This document shows, piece after piece, positions 1-8,305 of a DNA stretch of 64,000 nucleotides. The stretch's first letter is position 1; the number at the start of each line of letters is the position of its first letter. Made by a program: the position numbers and the translations under genes. The stretch spans positions 1,153,671 to 1,217,670 of the forward strand of contig NZ_LT630004.1 of NCBI RefSeq assembly GCF_900111815.1. The letters run 5' to 3'. The notes beneath the pieces were generated by a model. That model was not told the origin of the DNA. It saw nothing but the letters and a program-made list of their open reading frames with translations, and did not search any database. The stretch is from Bacillus massilinigeriensis (GTDB lineage Bacteria > Bacillota > Bacilli > Bacillales > Cytobacillaceae).

Positions 1-166
1 TAAGCTTAGGCACAGCTTTGCAACCCATCTGCTTAACAATGGAGCGGATATGAGGACCGTTCAGGAACTACTTGGACATTCCTTTTTATCTTCGACTCAA
101 GTTTATACGCATGTGACCAATGAACATTTGCGGAACACTTATCGATCCCATCATCCCAGGGCTTAG
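1..166 (+). CDS. xerC: Tyrosine recombinase XerC/CodV, C-terminal end (partial)
   Basis: Only the last 55 codons (reading frame from base 2) lie in the window. They read [16 protein letters not shown], then QELLGHS, then VYTHV, and end RSHHPRA. This is the end of the tyrosine recombinase catalytic domain: the second catalytic Arg and His (LRHSF), the GH motif and the Tyr nucleophile in VYTH. XerC/CodV with XerD resolves chromosome dimers at dif. Its position 23 bp upstream of hslV matches the codV-clpQ-clpY-codY operon of Bacillus, which favours XerC/CodV over XerD or a phage integrase. The start lies outside the window. Confidence 0.93.
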   Translation, partial: KLRHSFATHLLNNGADMRTVQELLGHSFLSSTQVYTHVTNEHLRNTYRSHHPRA

Positions 167-189
167 TCTCCAAAGGAGGTAATTTCTCA

Positions 190-732
190 ATGTCGCAATT
201 TCACGCAACGACGATATTTGCTGTACGCCATAATGGTGAATATGCAATGGCGGGTGATGGCCAAGTCACATTTGGCAATGCCGTAGTGATGAAACATACT
301 GCTCGGAAGGTTAGAAAGCTGTTTAATGGAAAAGTTATCGCAGGATTTGCCGGTTCGGTCGCAGATGCCTTTACCTTATTTGAGATGTTTGAAGGGAAGC
401 TTGAGGAATATAACGGCAACCTTCAAAGGGCAGCAGTGGAGCTTGCCAAACAATGGCGAAGCGACAAAATGTTAAGGCAGCTTGAAGCCATGCTCATTGT
501 AATGGATAAGGAAGATATGCTTCTTGTTTCCGGTACAGGTGAAGTCATTGAACCAGACGACGGTATCCTGTCGATTGGCTCAGGAGGCAATTATGCTCTA
601 TCTGCCGGACGGGCTTTGAAGGAATTTTCGGGGAACAACCTTTCTGCAAGGGAAATAGCAGGTGCTGCGTTGAAAATAGCAGCGGATATTTGCGTTTATA
701 CCAACTCAAACATCATTGTGGAAGAACTTTAA
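190..732 (+). CDS. hslV: ATP-dependent protease subunit HslV (ClpQ)
   Basis: A 180-residue proteolytic subunit of the HslVU (ClpQY) complex, a cytoplasmic two-ring peptidase related to proteasome beta subunits. The AAAGGAGG site at 173-180 fixes the ATG at 190. The N-terminus is MSQFHATT, then GDGQVTFG. Most HslV proteins start with a catalytic Thr directly after Met. Here Ser2 follows Met, and the Thr-Thr pair homologous to the usual N-terminus is a few residues further in. This matches the Bacillus ClpQ type, reported to use an N-terminal Ser nucleophile. The next gene, hslU, starts 24 bp downstream and encodes the unfoldase partner. Confidence 0.97.
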   Translation: MSQFHATTIFAVRHNGEYAMAGDGQVTFGNAVVMKHTARKVRKLFNGKVIAGFAGSVADAFTLFEMFEGKLEEYNGNLQRAAVELAKQWRSDKMLRQLEAMLIVMDKEDMLLVSGTGEVIEPDDGILSIGSGGNYALSAGRALKEFSGNNLSAREIAGAALKIAADICVYTNSNIIVEEL

Positions 733-756
733 CTTTAAATGGGGGGCTATTTTTGA

Positions 757-2157
757 ATGAAAGACAATAGCAGCTTGACTCCAAGGCAAATCGTTGAGCG
801 TCTCGATCAATATATCATCGGGCAAAAGGAAGCGAAAAAAGCGGTTGCGGTAGCTTTAAGGAATCGTTACAGGAGAAGCCTTCTTCCGGAAAAATTAAAG
901 GATGAAGTTATCCCGAAAAATATCCTGATGATTGGACCGACAGGCGTGGGCAAAACAGAAATTGCAAGAAGGATAGCAAAGCTGGTCAAGGCGCCTTTTG
1001 TTAAAGTGGAAGCCACAAAGTTTACGGAAGTAGGTTATGTTGGGCGAGATGTTGAATCTATGGTCCGCGATTTAACAGAAACTTCTATCCGAATTGTCAA
1101 AGAAGAAAAAATGGTGGAAGTAAAGGATCGAGCCGAAGAAAATGCAAACCAGCGTTTGGTAGAACTGCTTGTCCCGTCATTAAAGAAGCAGTCATTCAAA
1201 AACCCGCTTGATATGCTATTCGGGGGGAATGGGCAGCAGCAACAAGAAACACCGCCTCAAGAAGAAAGTGGGATTGCTGAAAAGCGAACTGCTATTTCAC
1301 GCAAGCTTGCAGCAGGTGAGCTTGAAAATGAAATGATCACGATTGAAGTGGAAGAACAGGCTCCTTCGATGTTCGATATGCTACAAGGATCAGGCATGGA
1401 GCAAATGGGGATGAACATGCAGGATGCGCTAGGTGGCTTAATGCCGAAGAAGCGAAAGAAACGAAAGCTGAAAGTGAAAGAAGCTAGAAAAGTGCTTGCA
1501 ATGGAAGAAGCACAAAAGCTGATCGACATGGACGAAGTCTCCCAGGAAGCGGTTTATCGAGCAGAGCAGGCAGGTATTATTTTCATTGATGAAATTGATA
1601 AAATCGCAAGCAAGAATTCGGGCGGGTCTTCTGCTGATGTTTCCCGAGAAGGAGTACAGCGTGATATCCTTCCTGTTGTGGAAGGTTCTACTGTTGTTAC
1701 AAAATATGGACCTGTTAAAACAGATCATATTTTGTTTATTGCTGCAGGTGCTTTTCATATTGCTAAGCCATCGGATTTAATTCCAGAGCTTCAAGGCCGT
1801 TTTCCAATCAGGGTTGAACTGACAAAGCTTACTGTCGAGGATTTTTACAGAATTCTCGTTGAACCTGATAATGCCTTAACGAAACAATATGAAGCATTAT
1901 TGGAAACGGAAGGTATACAAATTGAATTTTCTGACGAAGCTATTCGTAAGATTGCCGAAGTTGCTTATGAGGTGAATCAAAACACGGATAATATTGGGGC
2001 ACGACGTCTTCAGACTATCCTTGAGAAGTTGCTGGAAGATTTAAGCTTCGAAGCGCCGGATATTAACCTTGAGAGGATTTCAATCACACCGCAATATGTC
2101 GAAGAGAAGCTTGGTGCTATTTCCCGAAACAAAGATTTAAGCAGATTTATTCTATAG
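757..2157 (+). CDS. hslU: HslU (ClpY) AAA+ unfoldase of the HslVU protease
   Basis: A 466-residue AAA+ ATPase that unfolds substrates and feeds them into HslV. The N-terminal region reads [17 protein letters not shown]. The Walker A motif GPTGVGKT is at residues 60-67 and Walker B IIFIDEID at about 273-280. The Gln/Glu-rich and basic stretch (about 140-250) is the intermediate domain, and the protein ends in the hydrophobic tail SRFIL, which in this family docks into HslV. A stop codon directly precedes the ATG, so no longer start is possible, and a GGGGGG site lies at 741-746. Length is normal for the family. Confidence 0.98.
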   Translation: MKDNSSLTPRQIVERLDQYIIGQKEAKKAVAVALRNRYRRSLLPEKLKDEVIPKNILMIGPTGVGKTEIARRIAKLVKAPFVKVEATKFTEVGYVGRDVESMVRDLTETSIRIVKEEKMVEVKDRAEENANQRLVELLVPSLKKQSFKNPLDMLFGGNGQQQQETPPQEESGIAEKRTAISRKLAAGELENEMITIEVEEQAPSMFDMLQGSGMEQMGMNMQDALGGLMPKKRKKRKLKVKEARKVLAMEEAQKLIDMDEVSQEAVYRAEQAGIIFIDEIDKIASKNSGGSSADVSREGVQRDILPVVEGSTVVTKYGPVKTDHILFIAAGAFHIAKPSDLIPELQGRFPIRVELTKLTVEDFYRILVEPDNALTKQYEALLETEGIQIEFSDEAIRKIAEVAYEVNQNTDNIGARRLQTILEKLLEDLSFEAPDINLERISITPQYVEEKLGAISRNKDLSRFIL

Positions 2158-2296
2158 GCCTTTGTTTCATCATTCTCCTGTGAGGGTAGAGAGGGAATGG
2201 GCCTCTGCGATGCCGGATTTCAATCAAACACTCACAATAAATCTACAACAAGGAAATAAATATTTAGTTGCTTTTACCATTAGGAGGAAGAATCAA

Positions 2297-3076
2297 ATGG
2301 ATTTACTAACAAAAACAAGAAAGATCAATGCAATGCTGCAAAAAGCTGCAGGAAAGCCTGTTAACTTCAAGGAAATGGCAGAAACGCTAAGTGATGTTAT
2401 TGAAGCGAATACTTTTGTTGTTAGCCGTCGCGGTAAGCTTCTTGGTTATTCGATTAACCAACAGATTGAAAATGAGCGAATGAAAAAAATGCTTGAAGAT
2501 CGCCAGTTCCCTGAAGAGTATACGAAGAGCCTTTTCAACATCCAGGAAACTTCTCCAAACCTTGATGTTGAGAGTGTATATAGTGCATTTCCTGTGGAAA
2601 ATCGCGATTTGTTCAAAACGGGCTTAACTACTGTCGTTCCAATTATTGGTGGTGGTGAAAGGCTGGGAACTTTAATTCTTGCACGTGTTGAAGAGCAATT
2701 CCATGATGACGAACTCATTCTTGGTGAATACGGTGCGACGGTTGTTGGAATGGAAATTCTTCGTGAAAAAGCTGAGGAAATTGAAGAAGAAGCAAGAAGC
2801 AAAGCTGTTGTACAAATGGCAATAAGCTCTCTTTCCTACAGTGAATTGGAAGCAATTGAACATATCTTTGAAGAGTTGAATGGAAAAGAAGGTCTTCTTG
2901 TAGCTTCAAAAATTGCTGACCGAGTAGGTATTACGCGATCTGTTATCGTCAATGCACTCCGCAAGCTGGAGAGTGCAGGAGTCATTGAATCTAGGTCACT
3001 AGGAATGAAAGGGACATACATTAAAGTATTGAATGATAAGTTCCTTCTAGAACTAGAAAAGCTTAAAACAAACTAA
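2297..3076 (+). CDS. codY: GTP-sensing transcriptional regulator CodY
   Basis: Global regulator that senses GTP and branched-chain amino acids and represses stationary-phase, nutrient-uptake and, in B. subtilis, motility genes. The frame is open back to 2162, but ATG 2297 follows a TAGGAGGAAG site and gives [11 protein letters not shown] and 259 residues, the usual Bacillus length. The N-terminal GAF-type ligand domain (about 1-155, with [16 protein letters not shown]) is followed by a winged helix-turn-helix with [20 protein letters not shown] (about 200-225). It lies last in the codV-hslV-hslU-codY group and is followed by a strong terminator. The fla/che operon starts downstream, and CodY is a known repressor of that operon in B. 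subtilis. Confidence 0.98.
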   Translation: MDLLTKTRKINAMLQKAAGKPVNFKEMAETLSDVIEANTFVVSRRGKLLGYSINQQIENERMKKMLEDRQFPEEYTKSLFNIQETSPNLDVESVYSAFPVENRDLFKTGLTTVVPIIGGGERLGTLILARVEEQFHDDELILGEYGATVVGMEILREKAEEIEEEARSKAVVQMAISSLSYSELEAIEHIFEELNGKEGLLVASKIADRVGITRSVIVNALRKLESAGVIESRSLGMKGTYIKVLNDKFLLELEKLKTN

Positions 3077-3080
3077 TGTC

Positions 3081-3110
3081 AAAAACCCGCTATTTTAGCG
3101 GGTTTTTTTT
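3081..3110 (+). terminator. Rho-independent terminator after codY
   Basis: Perfect stem CCCGCTA / TAGCGGG (3086-3092 and 3096-3102) with a TTT loop, flanked by an A-run and followed by eight T. It ends the codV-codY transcription unit 5 bp after the codY stop. Confidence 0.93.
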
Positions 3111-3321
3111 GCCTGAAGAATGAAAGGGAAATAATTCCAAACCCTTTTTTTAGAGCTGTAAAAAGCAAAATTTTTCTGTACTAAAGAATGGCTTTGGAAA
3201 GCAAGTCGTCTGGAAAATAGTATTATAAATACTTCAGAATTTTCGCTATTTTTTGCGGTTTTTTGCTTGATTTCTAAAGAAATTATAGAATAGGCAGGGA
3301 ACGAGTAATTTAAATCATAAA

Positions 3322-3350
3322 TTGTGACAATTATGTTACAAAGCTGATAT
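3322..3350 (+). promoter_or_regulatory. Candidate promoter for the fla/che operon (SigD-like -10)
   Basis: GCTGATAT at 3343-3350 matches the SigD -10 consensus GCCGATAT at 7 of 8 positions, but no TAAA lies at the usual 13-16 bp spacing. Read as SigA, TTGTGA (3322-3327) and TGATAT (3345-3350) are 17 bp apart, with a weak -10. B. subtilis fla/che has both SigA and SigD promoters, so either is plausible. Transcription would start about 350 bp upstream of flgB. Confidence 0.35.
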
Positions 3351-3532
3351 AGCAATCGCTTTAATATCACAAAAATGCCATAATTATCATGGTAGTCTAT
3401 TAGGTTCGGTTTTTGTATATAAAAGGGTAAAAAGAAGGATATAAAGAGTTTTTAAATAATGTAAAACAAGGATAATATACCTATTTATTGGAATAAAAAT
3501 ACTATAAGAGGAATGTATATCCAGTGTTTATA

Positions 3533-3562
3533 GGGGAAAATGGAAAATAGGTATTTTGCCCC
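3533..3562 (+). other. Hairpin in the fla/che leader
   Basis: GGGGAAAAT (3533-3541) pairs with ATTTTGCCCC (3553-3562) with one bulged G and an 11-nt loop. It has no T-run, so it is not a classical terminator. It would lie in the untranslated leader of flgB if transcription starts at the upstream promoter candidate. Confidence 0.5.
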
Positions 3563-3709
3563 TGCAAATAAAATGAGCATATGGCACGAGGAAAAATAAC
3601 AGAAAGGACATAGACAGATTTTTGCAGATTCATTACAATGAGATAGAAATCCACAAATACCAACAAATTTTTACATGCCTATAATTTTCCATGAAAGAAG
3701 GTGTATGTT

Positions 3710-4105
3710 TTGAAGCTTTTTTCCGATACTTTTTCCATCCTTGAAAAAGGAATGGATTACTCTTCTCTTCAGCAGAAAGTGATTTCGCAAAACATTGCGA
3801 ATGCGGATACACCAAATTACAAACCGAAAGGCGTAGCTTTTAAATCCTTTTATGAGGAAGCACTGAGAAATCCAATGGAAGCGTATAAGACGAATGTTAA
3901 GCATTTTGATTTTCAAGGAACGAGTGCACAATCAAGGAAAATAATAACAAGGAGTAATGTGAATTATAATGCGAATGGAAATGGAGTGGATTTGGATAAG
4001 GAAATGTCCAATCTGGCGGGGAATCAAATCTACTTTAATGCTCTGACAGATAGAATAAGCGGAAAATTCAATTCCCTGCAAACAGTTATAAGAGGTGGAA
4101 AATAA
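3710..4105 (+). CDS. flgB: Flagellar proximal rod protein FlgB
   Basis: First gene of the fla/che operon, encoding a rod subunit exported by the flagellar type III system. The product carries the flagellar rod signature QKVISQNIANADTPNYK (about residues 21-37). The longest frame starts at GTG 3701, but TTG 3710 fits the GAAGGTG site (3697-3703) and gives MKLFSDTFSIL, like the B. subtilis N-terminus; this gives 131 residues. FlgC follows after 2 bp. A TTG start and imperfect site suggest moderate translation. Confidence 0.95.
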   Translation: MKLFSDTFSILEKGMDYSSLQQKVISQNIANADTPNYKPKGVAFKSFYEEALRNPMEAYKTNVKHFDFQGTSAQSRKIITRSNVNYNANGNGVDLDKEMSNLAGNQIYFNALTDRISGKFNSLQTVIRGGK

Positions 4106-4107
4106 TA

Positions 4108-4548
4108 ATGACGATTTTTCATAGCATGAATACGACCTCTTCTGCACTTACGGCCCAACGTATGCGCATGGATATTATTTCATCCAATATGGCCAATGTC
4201 GACTCGACGAGAGGGGCAAACGGAGAGCCATACCGCCGGAAACTGGCAGTGCTTCAGCCGAAAGAAAATGGATTTTCATCATTTCTTGACAAAGCAATTG
4301 GCAAAGAAGCCTCAGGTGATGGCGTGAAAATTGCACGAATTGCAGAAGACACACGCACACCATTAAAGCTTGTATATGACCCAGAACATCCTGACGCCGG
4401 AAAGGATGGATATGTGAGGTATCCAAACGTGGACCCGCTAAGAGAAATGGTTGACCTTGTAAGTGCTACCAGGTCGTATGAAGCTAATGTTACTGTTTTC
4501 AATGCTTCTAAAGGCATGATGATGAAAGCCCTCGAAATCGGCAAGTAA
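4108..4548 (+). CDS. flgC: Flagellar proximal rod protein FlgC
   Basis: A 146-residue rod protein. The N-terminal rod motif reads TAQRMRMDIISSNMANVDST (about 14-33). The C-terminal helix contains EMVDLVSATRSYEANVTVFNASK, typical of axial proteins that pack as coiled coils in the rod. A GGTGG site precedes the ATG, and the stop of flgB is 2 bp upstream, so the two are translationally close-coupled. It assembles with FlgB on the FliE/FliF base. Confidence 0.97.
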   Translation: MTIFHSMNTTSSALTAQRMRMDIISSNMANVDSTRGANGEPYRRKLAVLQPKENGFSSFLDKAIGKEASGDGVKIARIAEDTRTPLKLVYDPEHPDAGKDGYVRYPNVDPLREMVDLVSATRSYEANVTVFNASKGMMMKALEIGK

Positions 4549-4559
4549 GGGAGGATACC

Positions 4560-4871
4560 ATGGAGAGCATTTCATTTAAACCAACGGAAGGTTTAATAAA
4601 ACCATTAGAAAATAGAACGATGAATAATTCCGCTACAGTATTCGATACGCAAAAAAGTTTTTCGTCCGTCTTAAAGCAAGAAATTAATAAAATTAATGAT
4701 ACGCAAATAAAGGCTGATAGACTGACAGAACAGCTAGCAACTGGTGGAAATGTCGACTTGCATCAAGTAATGATTGCTTCACAAAAAGCAAGTATCACAA
4801 TGCAAGCTGCCCTTGAAATAAGGAATAAAGCTGTAGAGGCTTACCAGGAAATGATGAGAATGCAAGTGTAG
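4560..4871 (+). CDS. fliE: Flagellar hook-basal body protein FliE
   Basis: A 103-residue adaptor that links the FliF MS-ring to the rod and is an early export substrate. The C-terminal half is the conserved part: ATGGNVDLHQVMIASQKAS followed by QAALEIRNKAVEAYQEMMRMQV. An AAGGGAGG site at 4547-4554 sets the ATG at 4560. It is followed by a 67-bp gap with an inverted repeat before fliF. Confidence 0.95.
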   Translation: MESISFKPTEGLIKPLENRTMNNSATVFDTQKSFSSVLKQEINKINDTQIKADRLTEQLATGGNVDLHQVMIASQKASITMQAALEIRNKAVEAYQEMMRMQV

Positions 4872-4894
4872 TAGAGCTAAAACTGCTGAATGGA

Positions 4895-4931
4895 CGGTTA
4901 TTAGCCATTACCACAGATGAAATAATAACCG
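4895..4931 (+). repeat. Inverted repeat overlapping the fliF ribosome binding site
   Basis: A perfect 9-bp inverted repeat, CGGTTATTA at 4895-4903 and TAATAACCG at 4923-4931, with a 19-nt loop. The last G is the first base of the GGGGG ribosome binding site of fliF, whose ATG is at 4942. In RNA this forms a stem abutting the ribosome binding site. There is no T-run, so it is not a terminator. Confidence 0.7.
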
Positions 4932-4941
4932 GGGGATTGTG

Positions 4942-6531
4942 ATGAAAGAAACATTTTTAAAATATATGGACAAATTCAAAAACTACTGGAGCAAAAGGGG
5001 GAAGAAAAGTAAAATCATTACTATTTCCGTCATCTTCTTCGTGCTTTTGACTGGGGTACTTACTGGGTTATTCATGAATAGAACAACATTCGTACCTCTC
5101 TATAGCAATCTGTCTCCGACTGAAACAGGGGCAATTAAGGAAAACTTGGATGGCCGTGGTATTCCTTCAGAGATTGCTGATGGGGGGGCAACCATTAAAG
5201 TCCCAGAGGAATCCGTTGATACTTTAAAGGTTGAACTTGCTGCTGAAGGACTCCCTAAATCCGGAAGCATCGACTACTCCTTTTTTAGTCAGAATGCGGG
5301 AATGGGAATGACGGATAATGAATTCAATGTTTTAAAGGTAGAAGCAATGCAAACAGAACTTGCTAACCTGATGAAAGGTGTAGAAGGTGTCAAGGATGCA
5401 AAAGTAATGATCAATTTACCAGAAAAGAGCATTTTTGTAAACGATGCTCCTGAGAAGGCTTCAGCATCCATTGTGCTGAATACTGTTCCCGGTGTTGAGC
5501 TTGGAGAGCCGCAAGTACAGGCATTATACCGATTGGTTGAAAAAAGCGTTCCGAACCTGCCGCCTGAAAACATTGTTATCATGAATCAGTATTCCGAGTA
5601 TTTCGATCTTAAAAATAAGAGTAATTCAGCTCAAGATACGTTTGCTTCGCAACACGAAGTAAAACAACAAGTTCAAAAAGATATTCAGCGCCAAGTTCAG
5701 TCCATGCTAGGAACGTTAATGGGACAAAATAAAGCCATAGTTTCAGTTACTGCAGATATTGATTTCACCCAGGAAAAAAGAGAAGAGAATTTAGTTGAGC
5801 CAGTTGATAAAGAAAATATGGAAGGGATTGAAATAAGTGCCCAAAAGCTAACTGAAACCTTCTCTGGAAACGGAAAGCAGGCTGGTGGCGTCCCATCAAG
5901 TCAGGATCCTGCAGATTCTCTTGGTTCGCAATATTTAGAATCAGCAGATAGCAACGGCGATTATGAAAAGAAAGAAGAAACCATTAACAAGGAAGTTAAT
6001 CGAATCAGGAAAGAGATAGTAGAGAGTCCTTATAGAATAAAAGATCTTGGCATCCAAGTAATGGTTGAACCGCCTAAACCGAATGATCCCAATTCTCTTC
6101 CACAGGAGCGAATTGACGATATAACAAAGATTCTTGGCACGATAGTTCGAACCACTATTGCTGATAAAGAAGGAACCGAACTGACGGATGACGCAATTGA
6201 AGATAAAATCGCTGTCTCCATTCAACCGTTTGCTGGAAAAGTTCAGTTTAATGAAACAGCAAAGACATCATTGCCATGGTGGGCTTATGTCATAGGTGTA
6301 ATACTCATGGCGGCAGTCCTTATCCTTCTGTTCTTCTTCATCAAATCCCGCAGGAACAAAATAAATGACGAAGAGGAAATGGCTTCAGAAGAAATACCGG
6401 TATATGTTCCTGACGTAAATAATGAAATTGAGAACGAAGGATCTTTAAAAAAGAAGCAGCTTGAAAAAATGGCCAAAGAGAAGCCGGAGGATTTCGCCAA
6501 GCTTCTCAGGACATGGCTCAGTGAAGAATAG
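4942..6531 (+). CDS. fliF: Flagellar MS-ring protein FliF
   Basis: A 529-residue membrane ring protein on which the rod, C-ring and export gate assemble. The start is taken at ATG 4942 (MKETFLKYMDK), 6 nt after GGGGG; GTG 4939 is directly upstream. Membrane segments lie at about 25-45 and 444-467, with a large extracytoplasmic ring-building region between them (YSNLSPTETGAI, INLPEKSIFV). The cytoplasmic C-terminal tail ends with AKLLRTWLSEE, the FliG-binding segment. Length is close to B. subtilis FliF. Confidence 0.97.
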   Translation: MKETFLKYMDKFKNYWSKRGKKSKIITISVIFFVLLTGVLTGLFMNRTTFVPLYSNLSPTETGAIKENLDGRGIPSEIADGGATIKVPEESVDTLKVELAAEGLPKSGSIDYSFFSQNAGMGMTDNEFNVLKVEAMQTELANLMKGVEGVKDAKVMINLPEKSIFVNDAPEKASASIVLNTVPGVELGEPQVQALYRLVEKSVPNLPPENIVIMNQYSEYFDLKNKSNSAQDTFASQHEVKQQVQKDIQRQVQSMLGTLMGQNKAIVSVTADIDFTQEKREENLVEPVDKENMEGIEISAQKLTETFSGNGKQAGGVPSSQDPADSLGSQYLESADSNGDYEKKEETINKEVNRIRKEIVESPYRIKDLGIQVMVEPPKPNDPNSLPQERIDDITKILGTIVRTTIADKEGTELTDDAIEDKIAVSIQPFAGKVQFNETAKTSLPWWAYVIGVILMAAVLILLFFFIKSRRNKINDEEEMASEEIPVYVPDVNNEIENEGSLKKKQLEKMAKEKPEDFAKLLRTWLSEE

Positions 6532-6542
6532 GGGGCAGTAGC

Positions 6543-7559
6543 ATGGTAAAAAGAGAAAATAGGCAGCTTACTGGAAAGCAAAAGGCAGCCATCCTCCTAA
6601 TTTCCATGGGTCCGGATGTCTCGGCGTCGGTCTATAAACATTTAAGTGAAGAAGAAATCGAAAAATTGACATTGGAAATATCAGGAGTCAGGAAGGTTGA
6701 TTCGGCAGCAAAAGAGGAAATAGTGGAAGAATTCCATAATATCGCATTAGCTCAGGATTATATTTCGCAAGGTGGAATTGGTTATGCGAAAACGATTCTT
6801 GAGAAGGCACTTGGTCCTGATCAGGCTTCAGTGATTATCAACAGGTTGACATCCTCCCTGCAAGTCAGGCCGTTTGACTTTGCAAGAAAAGCGGATCCGG
6901 GACAAATTCTTAATTTTATTCAAAATGAACACCCGCAAACGATTGCATTAATCCTTTCATACCTCGATTCTAGCCAAGCTGGACAAATTCTTTCAGAATT
7001 GCCGCAAGAAATGCAAGCGGACATTGCTAGGAGGATCGCGATGATGGACAGCACCTCTCCTGAAATAATCAGCGACGTAGAGCAGGTGCTGGAAAGGAAG
7101 TTATCTTCAACGGTCACACAGGACTATACTCAAACAGGAGGCATTGAGTCAGTCGTAGAGGTGTTAAACGGTGTGGATCGATCGACAGAAAGAACAATTC
7201 TTGATGCCTTAGAAATACAAGATCCAGAGCTTGCGGAAGAAATTAAGAAACGGATGTTTGTATTTGAAGATATTGTTACATTGGATGCCCGTGCAATTCA
7301 GCGTGTTATTAGAGATAGCGAAAATGAGGATCTTATGCTCTCGCTTAAAGTTTCTAGCGAGGAAGTGAAAGAGATTGTCTTCAAGAATATGTCCCAACGC
7401 ATGGCAGAGACTTTCAAAGATGAAATGGAATATATCGGACCAGTCCGTCTCAGGGATGTGGAAGAGGCACAATCTAGAATCGTTTCTACAATCAGGCGTC
7501 TTGAGGATGCTGGTGAAATTGTCGTAGCCCGTGGGGGAGGGGATGACATTATTGTCTAG
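6543..7559 (+). CDS. fliG: Flagellar motor switch protein FliG
   Basis: A 338-residue C-ring protein. It binds FliF through its N-terminal domain and FliM through the middle domain (EHPQTIALILSYL), and contacts the MotAB stator through the charged C-terminal domain (VLDALEIQDPELAEEIKKRMF, then LRDVEEAQSRIVSTIRRLED). The ATG follows the GGGGGCAG site that overlaps the end of fliF. Its stop lies 8 nt inside the fliH start, indicating coupling. Length is standard. Confidence 0.98.
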   Translation: MVKRENRQLTGKQKAAILLISMGPDVSASVYKHLSEEEIEKLTLEISGVRKVDSAAKEEIVEEFHNIALAQDYISQGGIGYAKTILEKALGPDQASVIINRLTSSLQVRPFDFARKADPGQILNFIQNEHPQTIALILSYLDSSQAGQILSELPQEMQADIARRIAMMDSTSPEIISDVEQVLERKLSSTVTQDYTQTGGIESVVEVLNGVDRSTERTILDALEIQDPELAEEIKKRMFVFEDIVTLDARAIQRVIRDSENEDLMLSLKVSSEEVKEIVFKNMSQRMAETFKDEMEYIGPVRLRDVEEAQSRIVSTIRRLEDAGEIVVARGGGDDIIV

Positions 7560-8304
7560 GCTTTTCAAATCACCTAAAGAAATGCAGAGCGGAAAAGTCA
7601 TCGGTATTCGTCATGTCGGATTTCCAGTAACAGTAACAGAAGGTATAGAGGACAGAGAATGTCATGTTGCAACAGAGACAATGGAATTGGCAGAAGCGAA
7701 AGCAAAAGAATTAATCAATGCCGCAAAAATGGAAGCTGATTCTATCCGAACCGCTATCAATGCGGAAAAACAGGTATGGGAAACAAAGCAGGCTAAGGCT
7801 TTCGAGGAGGCAAAGGAAGCTGGATATGAGGCAGGCTTAATAGAAGGGCGTCGAGTTGGTCATGAGGAGTATCGGGAAAACATCGACTTTGCGAGAAATT
7901 TAGTCGATTCCGCTAGGAAGGACTATGGCGATAAAATTCAAGATGCTGAAGGCGTCATACTTGATTTGTCGTTAAAGGTTGCCGGGAAAATTATCGGACA
8001 AGCGTTAAAGGAGGATAAAGATTACTATATTACCTTTGTCAAACGAGCGCTTAAAACGGCAAGAGACCAAAAAGAAGTAGAGCTTCATATCCATCCGGAC
8101 CACTACGACTTCCTTCTTTCACACAAAGAAGAATTAGAAGCTGTTTTTCCAAGAGATACTGATTTCTTTATTTACCCTAATGAAGAATTGGAGGATTCGA
8201 GCTGTCTGATTGAATCAGCAAACGGCAGGATTGATGCAACTGTTGATAGTCAATTGGCCGAAATAAAACAAAAACTGTTGGATTTGCTGGAGAGTGAGGA
8301 TTAA
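7552..8304 (+). CDS. fliH: Flagellar export regulator FliH
   Basis: Stator-like negative regulator of the export ATPase FliI and part of its docking to the C-ring. The frame is open from 7531, and ATG 7543 lies directly against the GGGGGAGGGG site, leaving almost no spacer. TTG 7552, 9-11 nt from that site, gives MSRLFKSPKEM and is preferred, though this choice is uncertain. Alanine- and glutamate-rich helical sequence (ELAEAKAKELINAAKMEAD) is followed by the conserved C-terminal domain (DLSLKVAGKIIGQALKED, then CLIESANGRIDATVDSQL). The gene overlaps fliG by 8 nt and fliI follows at once. Confidence 0.93.
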   Translation: MSRLFKSPKEMQSGKVIGIRHVGFPVTVTEGIEDRECHVATETMELAEAKAKELINAAKMEADSIRTAINAEKQVWETKQAKAFEEAKEAGYEAGLIEGRRVGHEEYRENIDFARNLVDSARKDYGDKIQDAEGVILDLSLKVAGKIIGQALKEDKDYYITFVKRALKTARDQKEVELHIHPDHYDFLLSHKEELEAVFPRDTDFFIYPNEELEDSSCLIESANGRIDATVDSQLAEIKQKLLDLLESED

Positions 8305-8305
8305 G

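Larger units (their letters stand above)
3111..3709. other. Non-coding, AT-rich upstream region of the fla/che operon
   Basis: About 600 bp without a credible gene. A short antisense frame here starts inside the codY terminator and has no family resemblance. The region must carry the fla/che promoter or promoters. What can be seen: a SigD-like -10 box at 3343-3350, a near-perfect 15-bp dyad at 3378-3392, a half CodY-box-like AATTTTC at 3238-3244, a possible -10 GATAAT near 3471 without a good -35, and a leader hairpin at 3533-3562. I could not identify a confident SigA promoter by eye. Confidence 0.6.

Noticed and set aside
2162-2296. N-terminal extension of CodY by 45 residues
   Set aside because: The extension is merely open in frame. 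The TAGGAGG site and the conserved [11 protein letters not shown] start place codY at 2297.
3095-3370. Antisense 91-codon reading frame between codY and flgB
   Set aside because: It starts in or overlaps the codY terminator region, is Ile/Phe/Ser-rich as expected of translated AT-rich DNA, has no ribosome binding site and resembles no family.
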